DNA of 61,022 bases from JAHITU01 sp964486155 (lineage in GTDB: Bacteria > Patescibacteriota > Minisyncoccia > Phycocordibacterales > UBA12079). Positions 1 to 7,707 of the stretch are shown here, in pieces. The notes beneath the pieces were generated by a model. It did no database searches, was not told where the DNA came from, and saw nothing but the letters and a program-made list of their open reading frames with translations. Where the stretch lies: the NCBI GenBank assembly GCA_964486155.1, contig CAZAKQ010000003.1, positions 1-61,022 on the forward strand, given 5' to 3'. The stretch's first letter is position 1; each line of letters begins with the position of its first letter. The translations under genes and the position numbers were made by a program.

Positions 1-481
1 ATTGTTTCATTAGATTTTTTGCCAGAAAAGTCTAATATGTATGTGAACTTATTCAATCCTATATTTTTATTAGAGGTGTTTGGTATTTTTACTAAACACC
101 TCTTTAAATTTTGTTTTATTATCAAAATAAGAAAAATTTTTTGAGCTGGACCTGTCTGCCGGCAAGTAGGTTCGATTCCAAACCACTAAGTAAAATTTTT
201 TGTTCCTAATCTCAAGAATTTGGCCGGGCTGTTTGGTCACAGGTTTTTAAGTAAAGTTTTCGGAATATGCCGGACTGGATTCGGTTTCCAGTTCTAAGTT
301 CAAACTTCATCAAAACTTTTAAAAAAGTTTTGATTTGTTTTCACTAAGAACTCGCAACCCCGCTCACTCAAATTTTTCTTTTGCTATCGCTTCAGAAAAA
401 TATATTCGTTCGTTTCGAATCCAGCCCCTGATACGCACTAAATATAAAAAACAGAGGAAACCCTCTGTTTTTTATATTTAG
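1..481. repeat. Gene-free flank of tRNA-Tyr with decayed tRNA-tail copies
   Basis: No credible coding region is visible. The stretch holds degenerate copies of the 3' end of the adjacent tRNA-Tyr. An inverted copy lies at about 410-438, and same-orientation remnants lie at about 263-292 (gccggactggattcgg) and 221-243 (ggccgggctg). AT-rich hairpins separate them, including one at about 315-335 around aaaacttttaaaaaagtttt and one with a gctatcgctt loop near 385. A GC-rich palindrome remnant is at 150-175. The layout matches the flanks of tRNA-Cys, tRNA-Glu and tRNA-Phe in this window. Confidence 0.6.
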
Positions 482-484
482 TGC
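435..484 (-). terminator. Terminator hairpin of tRNA-Tyr reaching into the tRNA end
   Basis: A 23-bp inverted repeat (435-457 with 462-484) has a four-base loop and runs of T on both sides, so it could stop transcription in either direction. Its outer bases are the last bases of the tRNA-Tyr gene, so the tRNA 3' end is part of the stem. This is the first arm of the tRNA-tail foldback. Confidence 0.7.
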
Positions 485-564
485 GCCGGGCTGGATTCGA
501 ACCAGCGTAATCCGAAGATGCGAGTTTTACAGACTCGTGTATTTGACCGCTCTACCACCGACGC
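482..564 (-). tRNA. tRNA-Tyr (anticodon GTA)
   Basis: The minus strand folds as a class II tRNA. The acceptor stem is GCGTCGG/CCGGCGC, the anticodon loop CTGTAAA gives anticodon GTA, there is a long variable arm, and the T-arm is GCTGG-TTCGAAT-CCAGC. The discriminator is A and CCA is not encoded. Downstream on its own strand lie a terminator hairpin and decayed copies of its 3' tail. Confidence 0.95.
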
Positions 565-701
565 TCATAGATAATCTTAATAAATTTTGTTTTAAAAAAC
601 AAAATTTATTTTAGAGTATCTTGACCCCTCACCCAGAAAAAGTAATATTTTTTTGGGTGAGGGGGATTTATTTGATTTTCAATTTCTTTTGCAATTGTTA
701 A

Positions 702-791
702 GAAGTCCGACCTCAGTAATGAAAAAACAAAACAAATTACTAAAGATTACGGTTATTTTAGTTAATCCGCCAGCTGGCGGAGTCGGACTTC
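702..791 (+). repeat. MITE-like repeat, copy 1
   Basis: This is a 90-bp element with terminal inverted repeats GAAGTCCGAC and GTCGGACTTC. Its right half contains the palindrome tccgccagctggcgga (766-781), preceded by ctaaagattacggttatttt. Related copies lie at 22337-22427 and, inverted, at 28499-28588, with a decayed copy at 49709-49787. It has no coding capacity. It sits just past the 3' end of clpB. Confidence 0.7.
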
Positions 792-795
792 GAAA

Positions 796-3471
796 TTACT
801 TTGTAATTTTTTCTGTTTTAATGTTTTTATGTTCTCGTGTTTTAATAATCCGTCTCTTCTTTATTACAAATGATAGTTTATCATTTTTTACACTAACTGC
901 AACTATTCCTCCTGCAATCATTCCTTCAGAAATCATCATTGAGGCTACTGGAGTCAATATCTCGCTTTGAATTAATCTTTTTAAAGGACGAGCTCCATAT
1001 TGTGAGTCGTAACCTTTTTTAGCTAAATATTCTAATACAGTTTTTGGAACATTTAGAGTAATTTCTTTTTCTTTTAATCTTTCTTTTACTATATTTATTT
1101 GGATATTTACTATTTTTAATATAGATTTCTTATTTAATGTATCAAAGATTATAATATCATCTAATCTATTTAGAAATTCTGGTTTGAAATGACTTTTCAA
1201 AGAGGTTGTTATATTTTCTTTAGCATTATTATACATATCTTCATCACTATCATTATTAAAACCTATAGATTCCATTTTATCTATAAATTTAGAGCCTATA
1301 TTAGAAGTCATTATTATAATAGTGTTTCTAAAATTAGCTACTTTTCCTTTAGCATCTGTTAAAATACCGTCATCTAAAACTTGTAATAATATATTGAATA
1401 CTTCTGGATGAGCTTTTTCTATTTCATCAAATAAAACTATAGAATAAGGTTTATGACGAATAGTTTCTGTTAAGGAACCTCCTTCTTCATGTCCTACATA
1501 TCCAGGAGGAGCTCCAATCAATTTAGAAACGCTGTGTTTTTCCATAAATTCTGACATATCTACTCTTACAAGAGATTTTTCATTATCAAACATAAATTCA
1601 GCTAATTTTTTAGTTAACTCAGTTTTCCCCACTCCTGTTGGTCCCAAAAATAAGAAAGAGCCAATTGGTCTATTGGGATCAGAAATTCCTACCCGAGATC
1701 GTTTAATTGCATCTGATATTTTTTTAATTACAGAACTCTGTCCTATTACTTTAGTTTTTAGTTCTTTTTCCATTCTGTTTAATTTAGCCGTTTCTTCTTC
1801 TAGCATTTGGGTAATGGGTATTCCCGTCCACCGGCTAACTATTTCGGCTATTTCATTGTCTGTAATTTCTTCATTCAAAAGTCGTCCACCTTTTTTTAAT
1901 CGTTTAAGGCGATTTATTTTTGATTTTAATTCTTTTTCTAATTGAGGAATTTTCCCATAACGAATTTCGGCTGTTTTGGATAAATCAGTATCTGTTTCGC
2001 TCTGATCAGCCTCTATCCTTGCAATTTCTAAATCTTTTTTAAGTTCTTTAATTTCAGATAAAATGGTTTTTTCATTATTCCATTTAATATCTAACTCAGA
2101 CGTTTTTTCTCTTAGATTAGCTATTTCTTTTTTTATCTCAGTTTTTCTTTTTTTATGTTTAGCACTTGTTTCATTTTTTAAAGCTTCTTTTTCTATTTCC
2201 AAACGAGTGACTGCTCTGTCTGTTTCTTCTAAAATAGGTGGTTTATTTTCTAAAGAAATCTTTAGAGATGCGGCTGATTCATCTATTAAATCTATTGCTT
2301 TATCAGGTAAATATCTATCGGTTATATAACGACTAGATAAAACTACCGCTGATTTAATTGCCTCATCAGTTATTTTAACCCCGTGATATAATTCATATTT
2401 TTCTTTTAATCCTCTTAGAATAGAAATAGTATCCTCAATAGAAGGTTCATTTATATGAACTGGTTGAAATCTTCTTGTTAAAGCGGGATCTTTTTCAATA
2501 TATTTTTGATATTCTTTTAATGTGGTTGCTCCTATAGCTTGTAATTCTCCCCTAGCTAAAGCTGGTTTTAGCATATTGGAAGCGTCCATTTGTCCTTCTG
2601 AAGCTCCTGTTCCTACCAAAGTATGAATTTCATCAATAAACAAAATTACTTTTCCTTTGGTTTTTTTGATATCTTTCATTATAGCTTTAAGTCTTTCTTC
2701 AAATTCTCCTCTATATTTAGTCCCTGCTACTAATAAACCTAAATCAAGGGAAACTAATTCTTTATCTCTTAAAGAAACAGGGATATCTCCTTGAGCTATT
2801 TTTAGAGCTAAGCCTTCAGCCACCGCAGTCTTTCCTACTCCTGCATCCCCTATTAAAATAGGATTATTTTTTGTTCTTCGCGAAAGAATTTGAACAATTC
2901 TACGAATTTCCTCGTCTCTTCCAATAACTGGATCCAATTTATTTTCATTAGCTAATTGGGTTAAGTTTCTAGTAAATTTAGCTAAAGCTCTATGTTTTGG
3001 TTTATTTTCTACATCTACTATTTTTCCTTCTTTTATTTCTTTTAAAATCTTAAGAACATCTTCTCTTTGAATTTTAAATTTATTTAATATTTCAGTTACA
3101 TCTCCTGGGATTTCTAATAACCCTAAAAATAAATGTTCGACTGAAATAAACGAATCATTTAATTCTTGAGCGATTTGTGTGGCTCTATTTAAAGATTGTG
3201 TTAATTCGGGAGTAAAAAATAATTGATAAGAAGGAGTAATTGTTCCTCCTTTTGTAGGAGTTTCTATTAAATCTAAAAGAGAATCCGCTAGTAAAATAAT
3301 ATCTACATCTAATTTTTCTAAAATAGAGATTACCATATTTTCCTCTTGCAACAGAATTGCTGTAAAAAGATGCATATGACTAACATGATTTTGACCTCGT
3401 TCAATAGCCAGTTCATGAGAACGACGAATAATTTCTTTTGCTTTAGTTGTGAATTTTTGAAATGGGGGCAT
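796..3471 (-). CDS. clpB: ClpB/ClpC-type AAA+ unfoldase
   Basis: Cytosolic ATP-driven protein unfoldase of 891 aa. Visible in order: a Clp N-domain (residues 1-145), AAA+ domain 1 with Walker A GDAGVGKT (208-215) and Walker B ILFIDE, a long coiled-coil middle domain (about 401-540) that reads like ClpB, and AAA+ domain 2 with Walker A GPTGVGKT (610-617) and LFDEIEKAH. Domain 2 also carries SIGF at 735-738, where ClpC-type proteins have their ClpP-binding loop and ClpB usually does not. It may therefore either disaggregate proteins or feed a protease; no clpP is in the window. The ATG at 3471 gives a normal N-domain. The length is slightly above the usual 860 aa. Confidence 0.93.
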   Translation of the reverse strand: MPPFQKFTTKAKEIIRRSHELAIERGQNHVSHMHLFTAILLQEENMVISILEKLDVDIILLADSLLDLIETPTKGGTITPSYQLFFTPELTQSLNRATQIAQELNDSFISVEHLFLGLLEIPGDVTEILNKFKIQREDVLKILKEIKEGKIVDVENKPKHRALAKFTRNLTQLANENKLDPVIGRDEEIRRIVQILSRRTKNNPILIGDAGVGKTAVAEGLALKIAQGDIPVSLRDKELVSLDLGLLVAGTKYRGEFEERLKAIMKDIKKTKGKVILFIDEIHTLVGTGASEGQMDASNMLKPALARGELQAIGATTLKEYQKYIEKDPALTRRFQPVHINEPSIEDTISILRGLKEKYELYHGVKITDEAIKSAVVLSSRYITDRYLPDKAIDLIDESAASLKISLENKPPILEETDRAVTRLEIEKEALKNETSAKHKKRKTEIKKEIANLREKTSELDIKWNNEKTILSEIKELKKDLEIARIEADQSETDTDLSKTAEIRYGKIPQLEKELKSKINRLKRLKKGGRLLNEEITDNEIAEIVSRWTGIPITQMLEEETAKLNRMEKELKTKVIGQSSVIKKISDAIKRSRVGISDPNRPIGSFLFLGPTGVGKTELTKKLAEFMFDNEKSLVRVDMSEFMEKHSVSKLIGAPPGYVGHEEGGSLTETIRHKPYSIVLFDEIEKAHPEVFNILLQVLDDGILTDAKGKVANFRNTIIIMTSNIGSKFIDKMESIGFNNDSDEDMYNNAKENITTSLKSHFKPEFLNRLDDIIIFDTLNKKSILKIVNIQINIVKERLKEKEITLNVPKTVLEYLAKKGYDSQYGARPLKRLIQSEILTPVASMMISEGMIAGGIVAVSVKNDKLSFVIKKRRIIKTREHKNIKTEKITK

Positions 3472-3482
3472 GTTATTAGGTA

Positions 3483-3498
3483 TCCGCCAGCTGGCGGA
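3483..3498. repeat. GC-rich palindrome tccgccagctggcgga
   Basis: A perfect 16-bp palindrome upstream of clpB. The same word occurs at 766-781, 22402-22417, 22492-22507 and 28507-28522, and near-identical versions at 7659-7674 and 16214-16229. It stands out as GC-rich against its AT-rich surroundings. Confidence 0.75.
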
Positions 3499-3566
3499 AG
3501 GTTTTTAGAAATTAGGTATTTAGGAAAAATTTGCTTCGCAAATTTTTCTTATTGTTTTTTGTTAAA

Positions 3567-3593
3567 ATAGGGCGAGGCTTTGCCTCGCCCTAT
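3567..3593 (-). terminator. Rho-independent terminator of the HtrA-like gene
   Basis: The hairpin atagggcgaggc-ttt-gcctcgccctat is followed on the minus strand by a short T tract. It lies 40 bp past the stop of the protease-like gene and ahead of clpB, so it probably separates the two transcripts. Confidence 0.7.
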
Positions 3594-3633
3594 CTATAGT
3601 TTACTTGCAATTTAGACTTAGTCAATACTTTTT

Positions 3634-4485
3634 TTATTCAGAGTTAATTTGATTAAATTTTTCTAATATAGTATTTATAGGTGTAAATATTCCATTTTTA
3701 GATCTAATTCCTATAATTTCTCCATTTAAATTAATTAAAGCTATCATAGAGCGAGACGGATTTAAATTAGTTTCAATTTTTTTAGTTATAATTTTCTCTA
3801 CAGCTTCTTTGTTTTCAGTAGCTTCTTTTGTAACAATTTTATCTCTAATTAAATTAGAGATAATCCCAGTTAAAATCATATCCGTTTTTTCTCCACCTAG
3901 AACTATAATACTTTGACCTAATTGAAGAACATCTGAATCACCAAACTCCACTTTTTTGAATTTAAGTTTTGAGCTTTCGTTTAGTTTAAGAGTTAAAAAC
4001 ATAAAATCATTTTCTTTATTTTCTCCTACATTGACTTCTATTTCTTCATTATTATAGTTAATGTAATAATTTGTTTCTTCTGATTCTTCTGATGTTATGA
4101 AGTCATTTGTTTGAGCCAAAATAATACCATTTCTTGTAAAAAACAAACCAGTTCCTACGAAATACTTCTCTAGTTCTTTCTCATCATTTTCAAGATAGGA
4201 ATAAATTCTTACTAATGATTTTGAATTTTTATTAACGGCATCTATCACGAAATCTTCTTCGCTGACTATAATTGTTTTATTATTTTCTATAATTGTAGCT
4301 TTTTGATCTCCTGGGACTACTTTTTCTACTGTTTTTTCATAAACTTTATGAATTGTTTCAGTTACTACCGGAGGAGCTTGGTTGACCAAAGAAACAGTTA
4401 CAATTCCAGTAGCAATTGAAGTAACAAAACTTACTAGAAGAGTAAGTAAAATTATTTGAGTAGGATTTAGTTCGTTTAAATTCAT
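3634..4485 (-). CDS. Membrane-anchored HtrA-like pseudoprotease
   Basis: A 283-aa protein with one N-terminal membrane segment (about residues 10-34) and a trypsin-like domain facing outward. The HtrA landmarks can be aligned. The His position of the G-[YI]-I-L-x-x-x-H motif is Asn127, the Asp is kept (Asp160), and the NPGNSGG motif reads NPSRSM with Ser246. Without the His and the oxyanion glycines it is unlikely to cleave peptides, so a binding or sensing role is more plausible. No PDZ domain follows. A -10 box (TATAAT with upstream TGG) lies at 4612-4617, about 125 bp ahead. The family call rests on motif spacing and is moderately sure. Confidence 0.7.
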   Translation of the reverse strand: MNLNELNPTQIILLTLLVSFVTSIATGIVTVSLVNQAPPVVTETIHKVYEKTVEKVVPGDQKATIIENNKTIIVSEEDFVIDAVNKNSKSLVRIYSYLENDEKELEKYFVGTGLFFTRNGIILAQTNDFITSEESEETNYYINYNNEEIEVNVGENKENDFMFLTLKLNESSKLKFKKVEFGDSDVLQLGQSIIVLGGEKTDMILTGIISNLIRDKIVTKEATENKEAVEKIITKKIETNLNPSRSMIALINLNGEIIGIRSKNGIFTPINTILEKFNQINSE

Positions 4486-4611
4486 AAAATTAGTCGTAAG
4501 TCTATAAAGCTGAAAGTCTATAAAGTTTTAAATTTACTCTCTAAATTTTATAACTTTTGACCTTAAAGACTTTATGAGCTTTTTACTCTTACATTATATA
4601 GCATTACTTTA

Positions 4612-4620
4612 ATTATACCA
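4612..4620 (-). promoter_or_regulatory. Extended -10 promoter for the HtrA-like gene
   Basis: The minus strand reads TGGTATAAT, an extended -10 element. It implies a transcript start near 4605 and a leader of about 120 nt. A second TATAAT lies at 4592-4597. Confidence 0.5.
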
Positions 4621-4644
4621 AATCTTGGATGTGAATAAAAATAA

Positions 4645-4683
4645 ATAACCTCACATATTGTTTTAAATAATACACAAGGTTAT
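4645..4683 (-). terminator. Terminator after the 61-aa membrane protein gene
   Basis: Arms ataacct and aggttat extend into a longer imperfect stem, followed by ttattttta on the minus strand. It lies about 80 bp past the 61-aa gene and before the HtrA-like promoter. The rest of the 4486-4761 gap is AT-rich and holds a short direct repeat of gtctataaag. Confidence 0.55.
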
Positions 4684-4761
4684 TCTAAAAGTTTAACTTA
4701 ATTAAGTTTTTTATTTGTTGTTTTTTGTTTAATATCTTTTACTATATTTCCTTTGATTGAA

Positions 4762-4947
4762 TTAAATATTTACAATTTTATTAATAACTTTTCTTAATTC
4801 TTCGGATTGATCTTCTCTCATTGTTGCTTCTATGCGAAAAGCTTTAGGCCCTTTAAAAACAGCACATAATACAAGAATAATAGCTGCAAATATAAAACTT
4901 ATAGCTAGAATAAGACTGTTTCTTATTCCTTGAAAATATTTTTTCAT
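4762..4947 (-). CDS. Small single-pass membrane protein, unknown
   Basis: A 61-aa protein with a hydrophobic segment at about residues 10-31 and a charged C-terminal tail (MREDQSEELRKVINKIV) that could form a helix. I do not recognise the family. The start is supported by the upstream aaaggaa, 7 nt before the ATG. It belongs to the group of small unknown genes in this window with Shine-Dalgarno sequences, and it has its own downstream hairpin. Confidence 0.6.
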   Translation of the reverse strand: MKKYFQGIRNSLILAISFIFAAIILVLCAVFKGPKAFRIEATMREDQSEELRKVINKIVNI

Positions 4948-5006
4948 TTGAAATTCCTTTCTTTTAAAATATAAAAAATAATACTTCTATTATAGAGGGT
5001 AAGCTT

Positions 5007-6188
5007 TTACTTCAGCAAAGTCAATTGTTTTACAACATAATCAATTTCTTTTTTAGTAGAAAATTTCCCCAAAGTAAATCTTAAAGAATTTTGAATTTGT
5101 TTTTTTGTTTTTCCTAAAGATTTAATAACATATGAATATTTTTCTGTAGAACAAGCGCTTTTTGTAGAACAAGCTATTCCTTTGAAATCTAATTGAATTA
5201 CAGAAAAATCATTATTGGTAGCAGGTATAGAGATATTAACGTTATTAGATAAACGATTTTCCAGCCCTCCATTTAAATCAGCTTTGGGGACTTCTTTTAA
5301 AACTTTTTTTATAAAATAATTTCTTAATTTTGTAAGTCTAGTAATTTCTTTGAGTTGTTCTTTTAAAGCTAATTTTAAGGCCTTAGCAAAGCCAACTACC
5401 AAAGGAGTATTAGGAGTTCCAGGACGCATTCCGTTTTCTTGACTTCCACCAACTATTAAAGGATTTATTTCTAACCCCTTTCTAATATACAAAGCTCCAA
5501 CCCCTTTAGGTCCATAAATCTTTTGAGCATCAAAACTCATTAGATCAATTCCTATTTTTTTAATATCTAAAGGGATATATAACAAAGCTTGAGCTGAATC
5601 TGAATGGAGAATAGGTGTAATAGATTGATTATTTTTTAATTTTTTCTTTTTAAAATTTCGAATAATTTTAACGATTTCTTTCATTGGTTGGATAGTTCCT
5701 ATTTCATTATTAACAAACATTATAGAAATTAAAATAGTATTTGGTTTTAATAATTTTTTAAATTGTTTTAAATCTATAAAACCCTCTTTAGTTATGTCGA
5801 TTAAATCTAAAGTTGCCCCTCTTTTTTCAAAATGTTTAAAATAATTTAAAACAGAAGGATGTTCCATTTTTGTAGTAATTAAATGCATATCTTTTATTTT
5901 CAATCCCTCTTCATTTAATTTGTCTAATACTCCAAAAATAGCTGAGTTATTAGATTCAGTTCCACCAGAATTAAAAATTATTTCTTTAGGTTGTATCTTT
6001 AAAGATTTAGCAATTAATTTTCTAGATTTTTCTATCGTTTGTTTGGCTATAACTCCTTCTGTATGAATAGCTCCAGCATTGCCAAAATCTTTATCCCAAT
6101 ATCTATCCATCATTGTTTTGACCTCTTTTCGTAATGGAGTAGCTGCAGCATAATCCATATAAATTCGTTTTCTTTTTTTCTTAAACAT
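5007..6188 (-). CDS. Cysteine desulfurase (NifS/IscS family)
   Basis: A PLP enzyme that takes sulfur from cysteine for Fe-S cluster or tRNA thiolation pathways; 393 aa, the usual size. Seen: the N-terminal MDYAAATPL motif, the cofactor-binding GGTESNN (75-81), HSDSAQ, the PLP-binding lysine in SFDAQKIYGPKG (Lys223) and the mobile-loop cysteine in STKSACST (Cys346). The residue before the PLP lysine is Gln where most relatives have His. The C-terminus ends soon after the catalytic loop domain. No scaffold or suf genes are adjacent, so the sulfur acceptor is unknown. An alternative start is Met11. Confidence 0.93.
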   Translation of the reverse strand: MFKKKRKRIYMDYAAATPLRKEVKTMMDRYWDKDFGNAGAIHTEGVIAKQTIEKSRKLIAKSLKIQPKEIIFNSGGTESNNSAIFGVLDKLNEEGLKIKDMHLITTKMEHPSVLNYFKHFEKRGATLDLIDITKEGFIDLKQFKKLLKPNTILISIMFVNNEIGTIQPMKEIVKIIRNFKKKKLKNNQSITPILHSDSAQALLYIPLDIKKIGIDLMSFDAQKIYGPKGVGALYIRKGLEINPLIVGGSQENGMRPGTPNTPLVVGFAKALKLALKEQLKEITRLTKLRNYFIKKVLKEVPKADLNGGLENRLSNNVNISIPATNNDFSVIQLDFKGIACSTKSACSTEKYSYVIKSLGKTKKQIQNSLRFTLGKFSTKKEIDYVVKQLTLLK

Positions 6189-6264
6189 TCTTTTATATTA
6201 ACATTATTTAATTAAAATGTTAAAAAATTAAAAATATAATGTTAAGTTATATTAAAATTAAAAG

Positions 6265-6296
6265 CCCAGTAATTTATAACTAAATAAATTACTGGG
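6265..6296 (-). terminator. Terminator after the 181-aa membrane protein gene
   Basis: The 12-bp hairpin cccagtaattta/taaattactggg is followed on the minus strand by cttttaatttt. It lies 15 bp past the stop of the upstream gene. Confidence 0.65.
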
Positions 6297-6311
6297 ATCT
6301 TCCTTTGTGAA

Positions 6312-6857
6312 TTAATCATCTTTAGGAAGTGTTTTTAAAGAATGTAAAATCCAACCTTCCGTTTTTTTGAATTCCCCCTCTTTGTCAGGATTGGAATCCA
6401 AAAAAATATGTTTTTGAGTTATAAATTGTTTTGGAAAGGCTTCCTCTATTAGAGGGATTTCTCTATTAGGTTTTCTTAATTTACTATTTTCTATGGAAAA
6501 ATATCTTGAAAGTAAAGAACCATCTTCTAATATAACTTTAATATAATCTGACGAGGTATTAGGCCCCTCTACAAATTTAATTAATTTATAGGTTTTACCA
6601 TCTATTAAGTTTGTTATAGGCATTCCTTGATAATTTCTTTTAGTTTCAATCTGAGTATTTTTTCTTATTAAACTAAAATGATAAATATTTATAATTATCA
6701 TAAAAAAGTAAAATATAAGGAGGCATAAAAGATATCCGCCATGTGCAATATACGTACATTCTTTTGTTTGTTTCATTTGAAATTTACGATAAGACCAAAA
6801 TAGAAATATTGTTACCCCTAAAACAGTTATAACCGTTGAAAATATTACGGTTTCCAT
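6312..6857 (-). CDS. Two-pass membrane protein, unknown
   Basis: A 181-aa protein. Two hydrophobic segments (about residues 4-22 and 40-62) flank a short loop with CTYIAHGG, followed by a soluble domain of about 115 residues. I do not recognise a family. The start is fixed by a near-perfect Shine-Dalgarno (aaaggaggtg) 4-5 nt upstream of the ATG at 6857. It is monocistronic, with its own terminator. Confidence 0.65.
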   Translation of the reverse strand: METVIFSTVITVLGVTIFLFWSYRKFQMKQTKECTYIAHGGYLLCLLIFYFFMIIINIYHFSLIRKNTQIETKRNYQGMPITNLIDGKTYKLIKFVEGPNTSSDYIKVILEDGSLLSRYFSIENSKLRKPNREIPLIEEAFPKQFITQKHIFLDSNPDKEGEFKKTEGWILHSLKTLPKDD

Positions 6858-6989
6858 TTTTCACCTCCTTTAAAAATTAAAATTTCAATAAATACATTTC
6901 TACTGATTAAATAGTAATCTTTAAATAAGTTTTAGTCAATCAGATATCTTGAATTTTAAACAAAAAATTAAAGAATTTAAGTAATCAAA

Positions 6990-7017
6990 TTGCAAAAAGT
7001 TATATCTAATGTATAAT
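6990..7017 (+). promoter_or_regulatory. Leaderless promoter for the DUF4446 gene
   Basis: TTGCAA (6990-6995), a 16-bp spacer and TATAAT (7012-7017). The ATG is 7 nt beyond the -10 box, so the predicted transcript start coincides with the start codon. Confidence 0.65.
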
Positions 7018-7024
7018 TTGGATT

Positions 7025-7489
7025 ATGTTATTTACAGAAAAATTTGTTATATATGCCCTTATGGGAGTCATTATTTTATTAATTTTATGGATTTTTAGTC
7101 TTGATAGAAGAACTCGTGATATTAAAGTTTTAAAAGATAAAGAATCTTTATTAAAAAAATTCAAAAATATTGAAAAGAGATTCAATGATTGTTGGGATTT
7201 TGAAAAACAAGCAGAAGATAATTTTGCTGTTATAGAAGAAAGATTAAATGAAAGTATTCAAAATATTGAAATTATTCGATTTAATCCTTTTAAAAATGAT
7301 GGTATGGGAGGAGATCAAAGTTTTGCTTTTACTTTGTTAAACAAAAAAGGAAATGGAGTAATTGTTTCCAGTCTTTATTCTAGAGAAAAGGTTTCTGTAT
7401 TTACTAAACCAATAGTAAATTGGCAATCTAAATATGAACTTTCTGAAGAAGAAGGAGGAGTATTGGAACAAGCAAGAAACAAAAATTAG
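7025..7489 (+). CDS. DUF4446 family membrane-anchored protein
   Basis: A 154-aa protein with an N-terminal membrane anchor (residues 8-26), a short coiled region, and the domain signature RFNPFKNDGMGGDQSF followed by VIVSSLYSRE and the acidic LSEEE stretch. This pattern is typical of the DUF4446 family in Firmicutes and Patescibacteria, whose function is not known. There is no Shine-Dalgarno; the promoter places transcription start at the ATG. It is convergent with nothing and precedes infB by about 220 bp of AT-rich hairpin sequence. Confidence 0.85.
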   Translation: MLFTEKFVIYALMGVIILLILWIFSLDRRTRDIKVLKDKESLLKKFKNIEKRFNDCWDFEKQAEDNFAVIEERLNESIQNIEIIRFNPFKNDGMGGDQSFAFTLLNKKGNGVIVSSLYSREKVSVFTKPIVNWQSKYELSEEEGGVLEQARNKN

Positions 7490-7559
7490 GTAAGTAGAAA
7501 ATTATATAATAAATAATAATTTCTTTTTTAAAATTTTCAATTATCAATTTGCAATTTTC

Positions 7560-7700
7560 AAGGAATTTTCAATGTTGAAATTTTCAATATTGACGAATTT
7601 TGACGAAGTCAAAATTCGTGTTTCAAAATTGATAATTAATTCATTGATAATTGATTGATCCGTCAGTTGGCGGATTGAGAATTGAAAATTCTATAACTTT
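7560..7700 (+). repeat. Inverted repeats and palindrome before infB
   Basis: The stretch between the DUF4446 gene and infB contains the foldback cgaattttgacgaagtcaaaattcg (about 7595-7619), repeated caatttgcaattttcaa-type words and a near-copy of the GC palindrome (7659-7674). An open frame runs into it from infB, but it looks non-coding. Confidence 0.5.
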
Positions 7701-7707
7701 GAATATT

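Noticed and set aside
653..970. 105-aa frame over the clpB end
   Set aside because: Antisense to clpB and across a MITE-like repeat; hydrophobic only because of the AT-rich complement.
7651..7707. Upstream TTG start for infB
   Set aside because: The 19 extra codons run through a GC palindrome and inverted repeats; the ATG at 7708 gives a sensible N-terminus.
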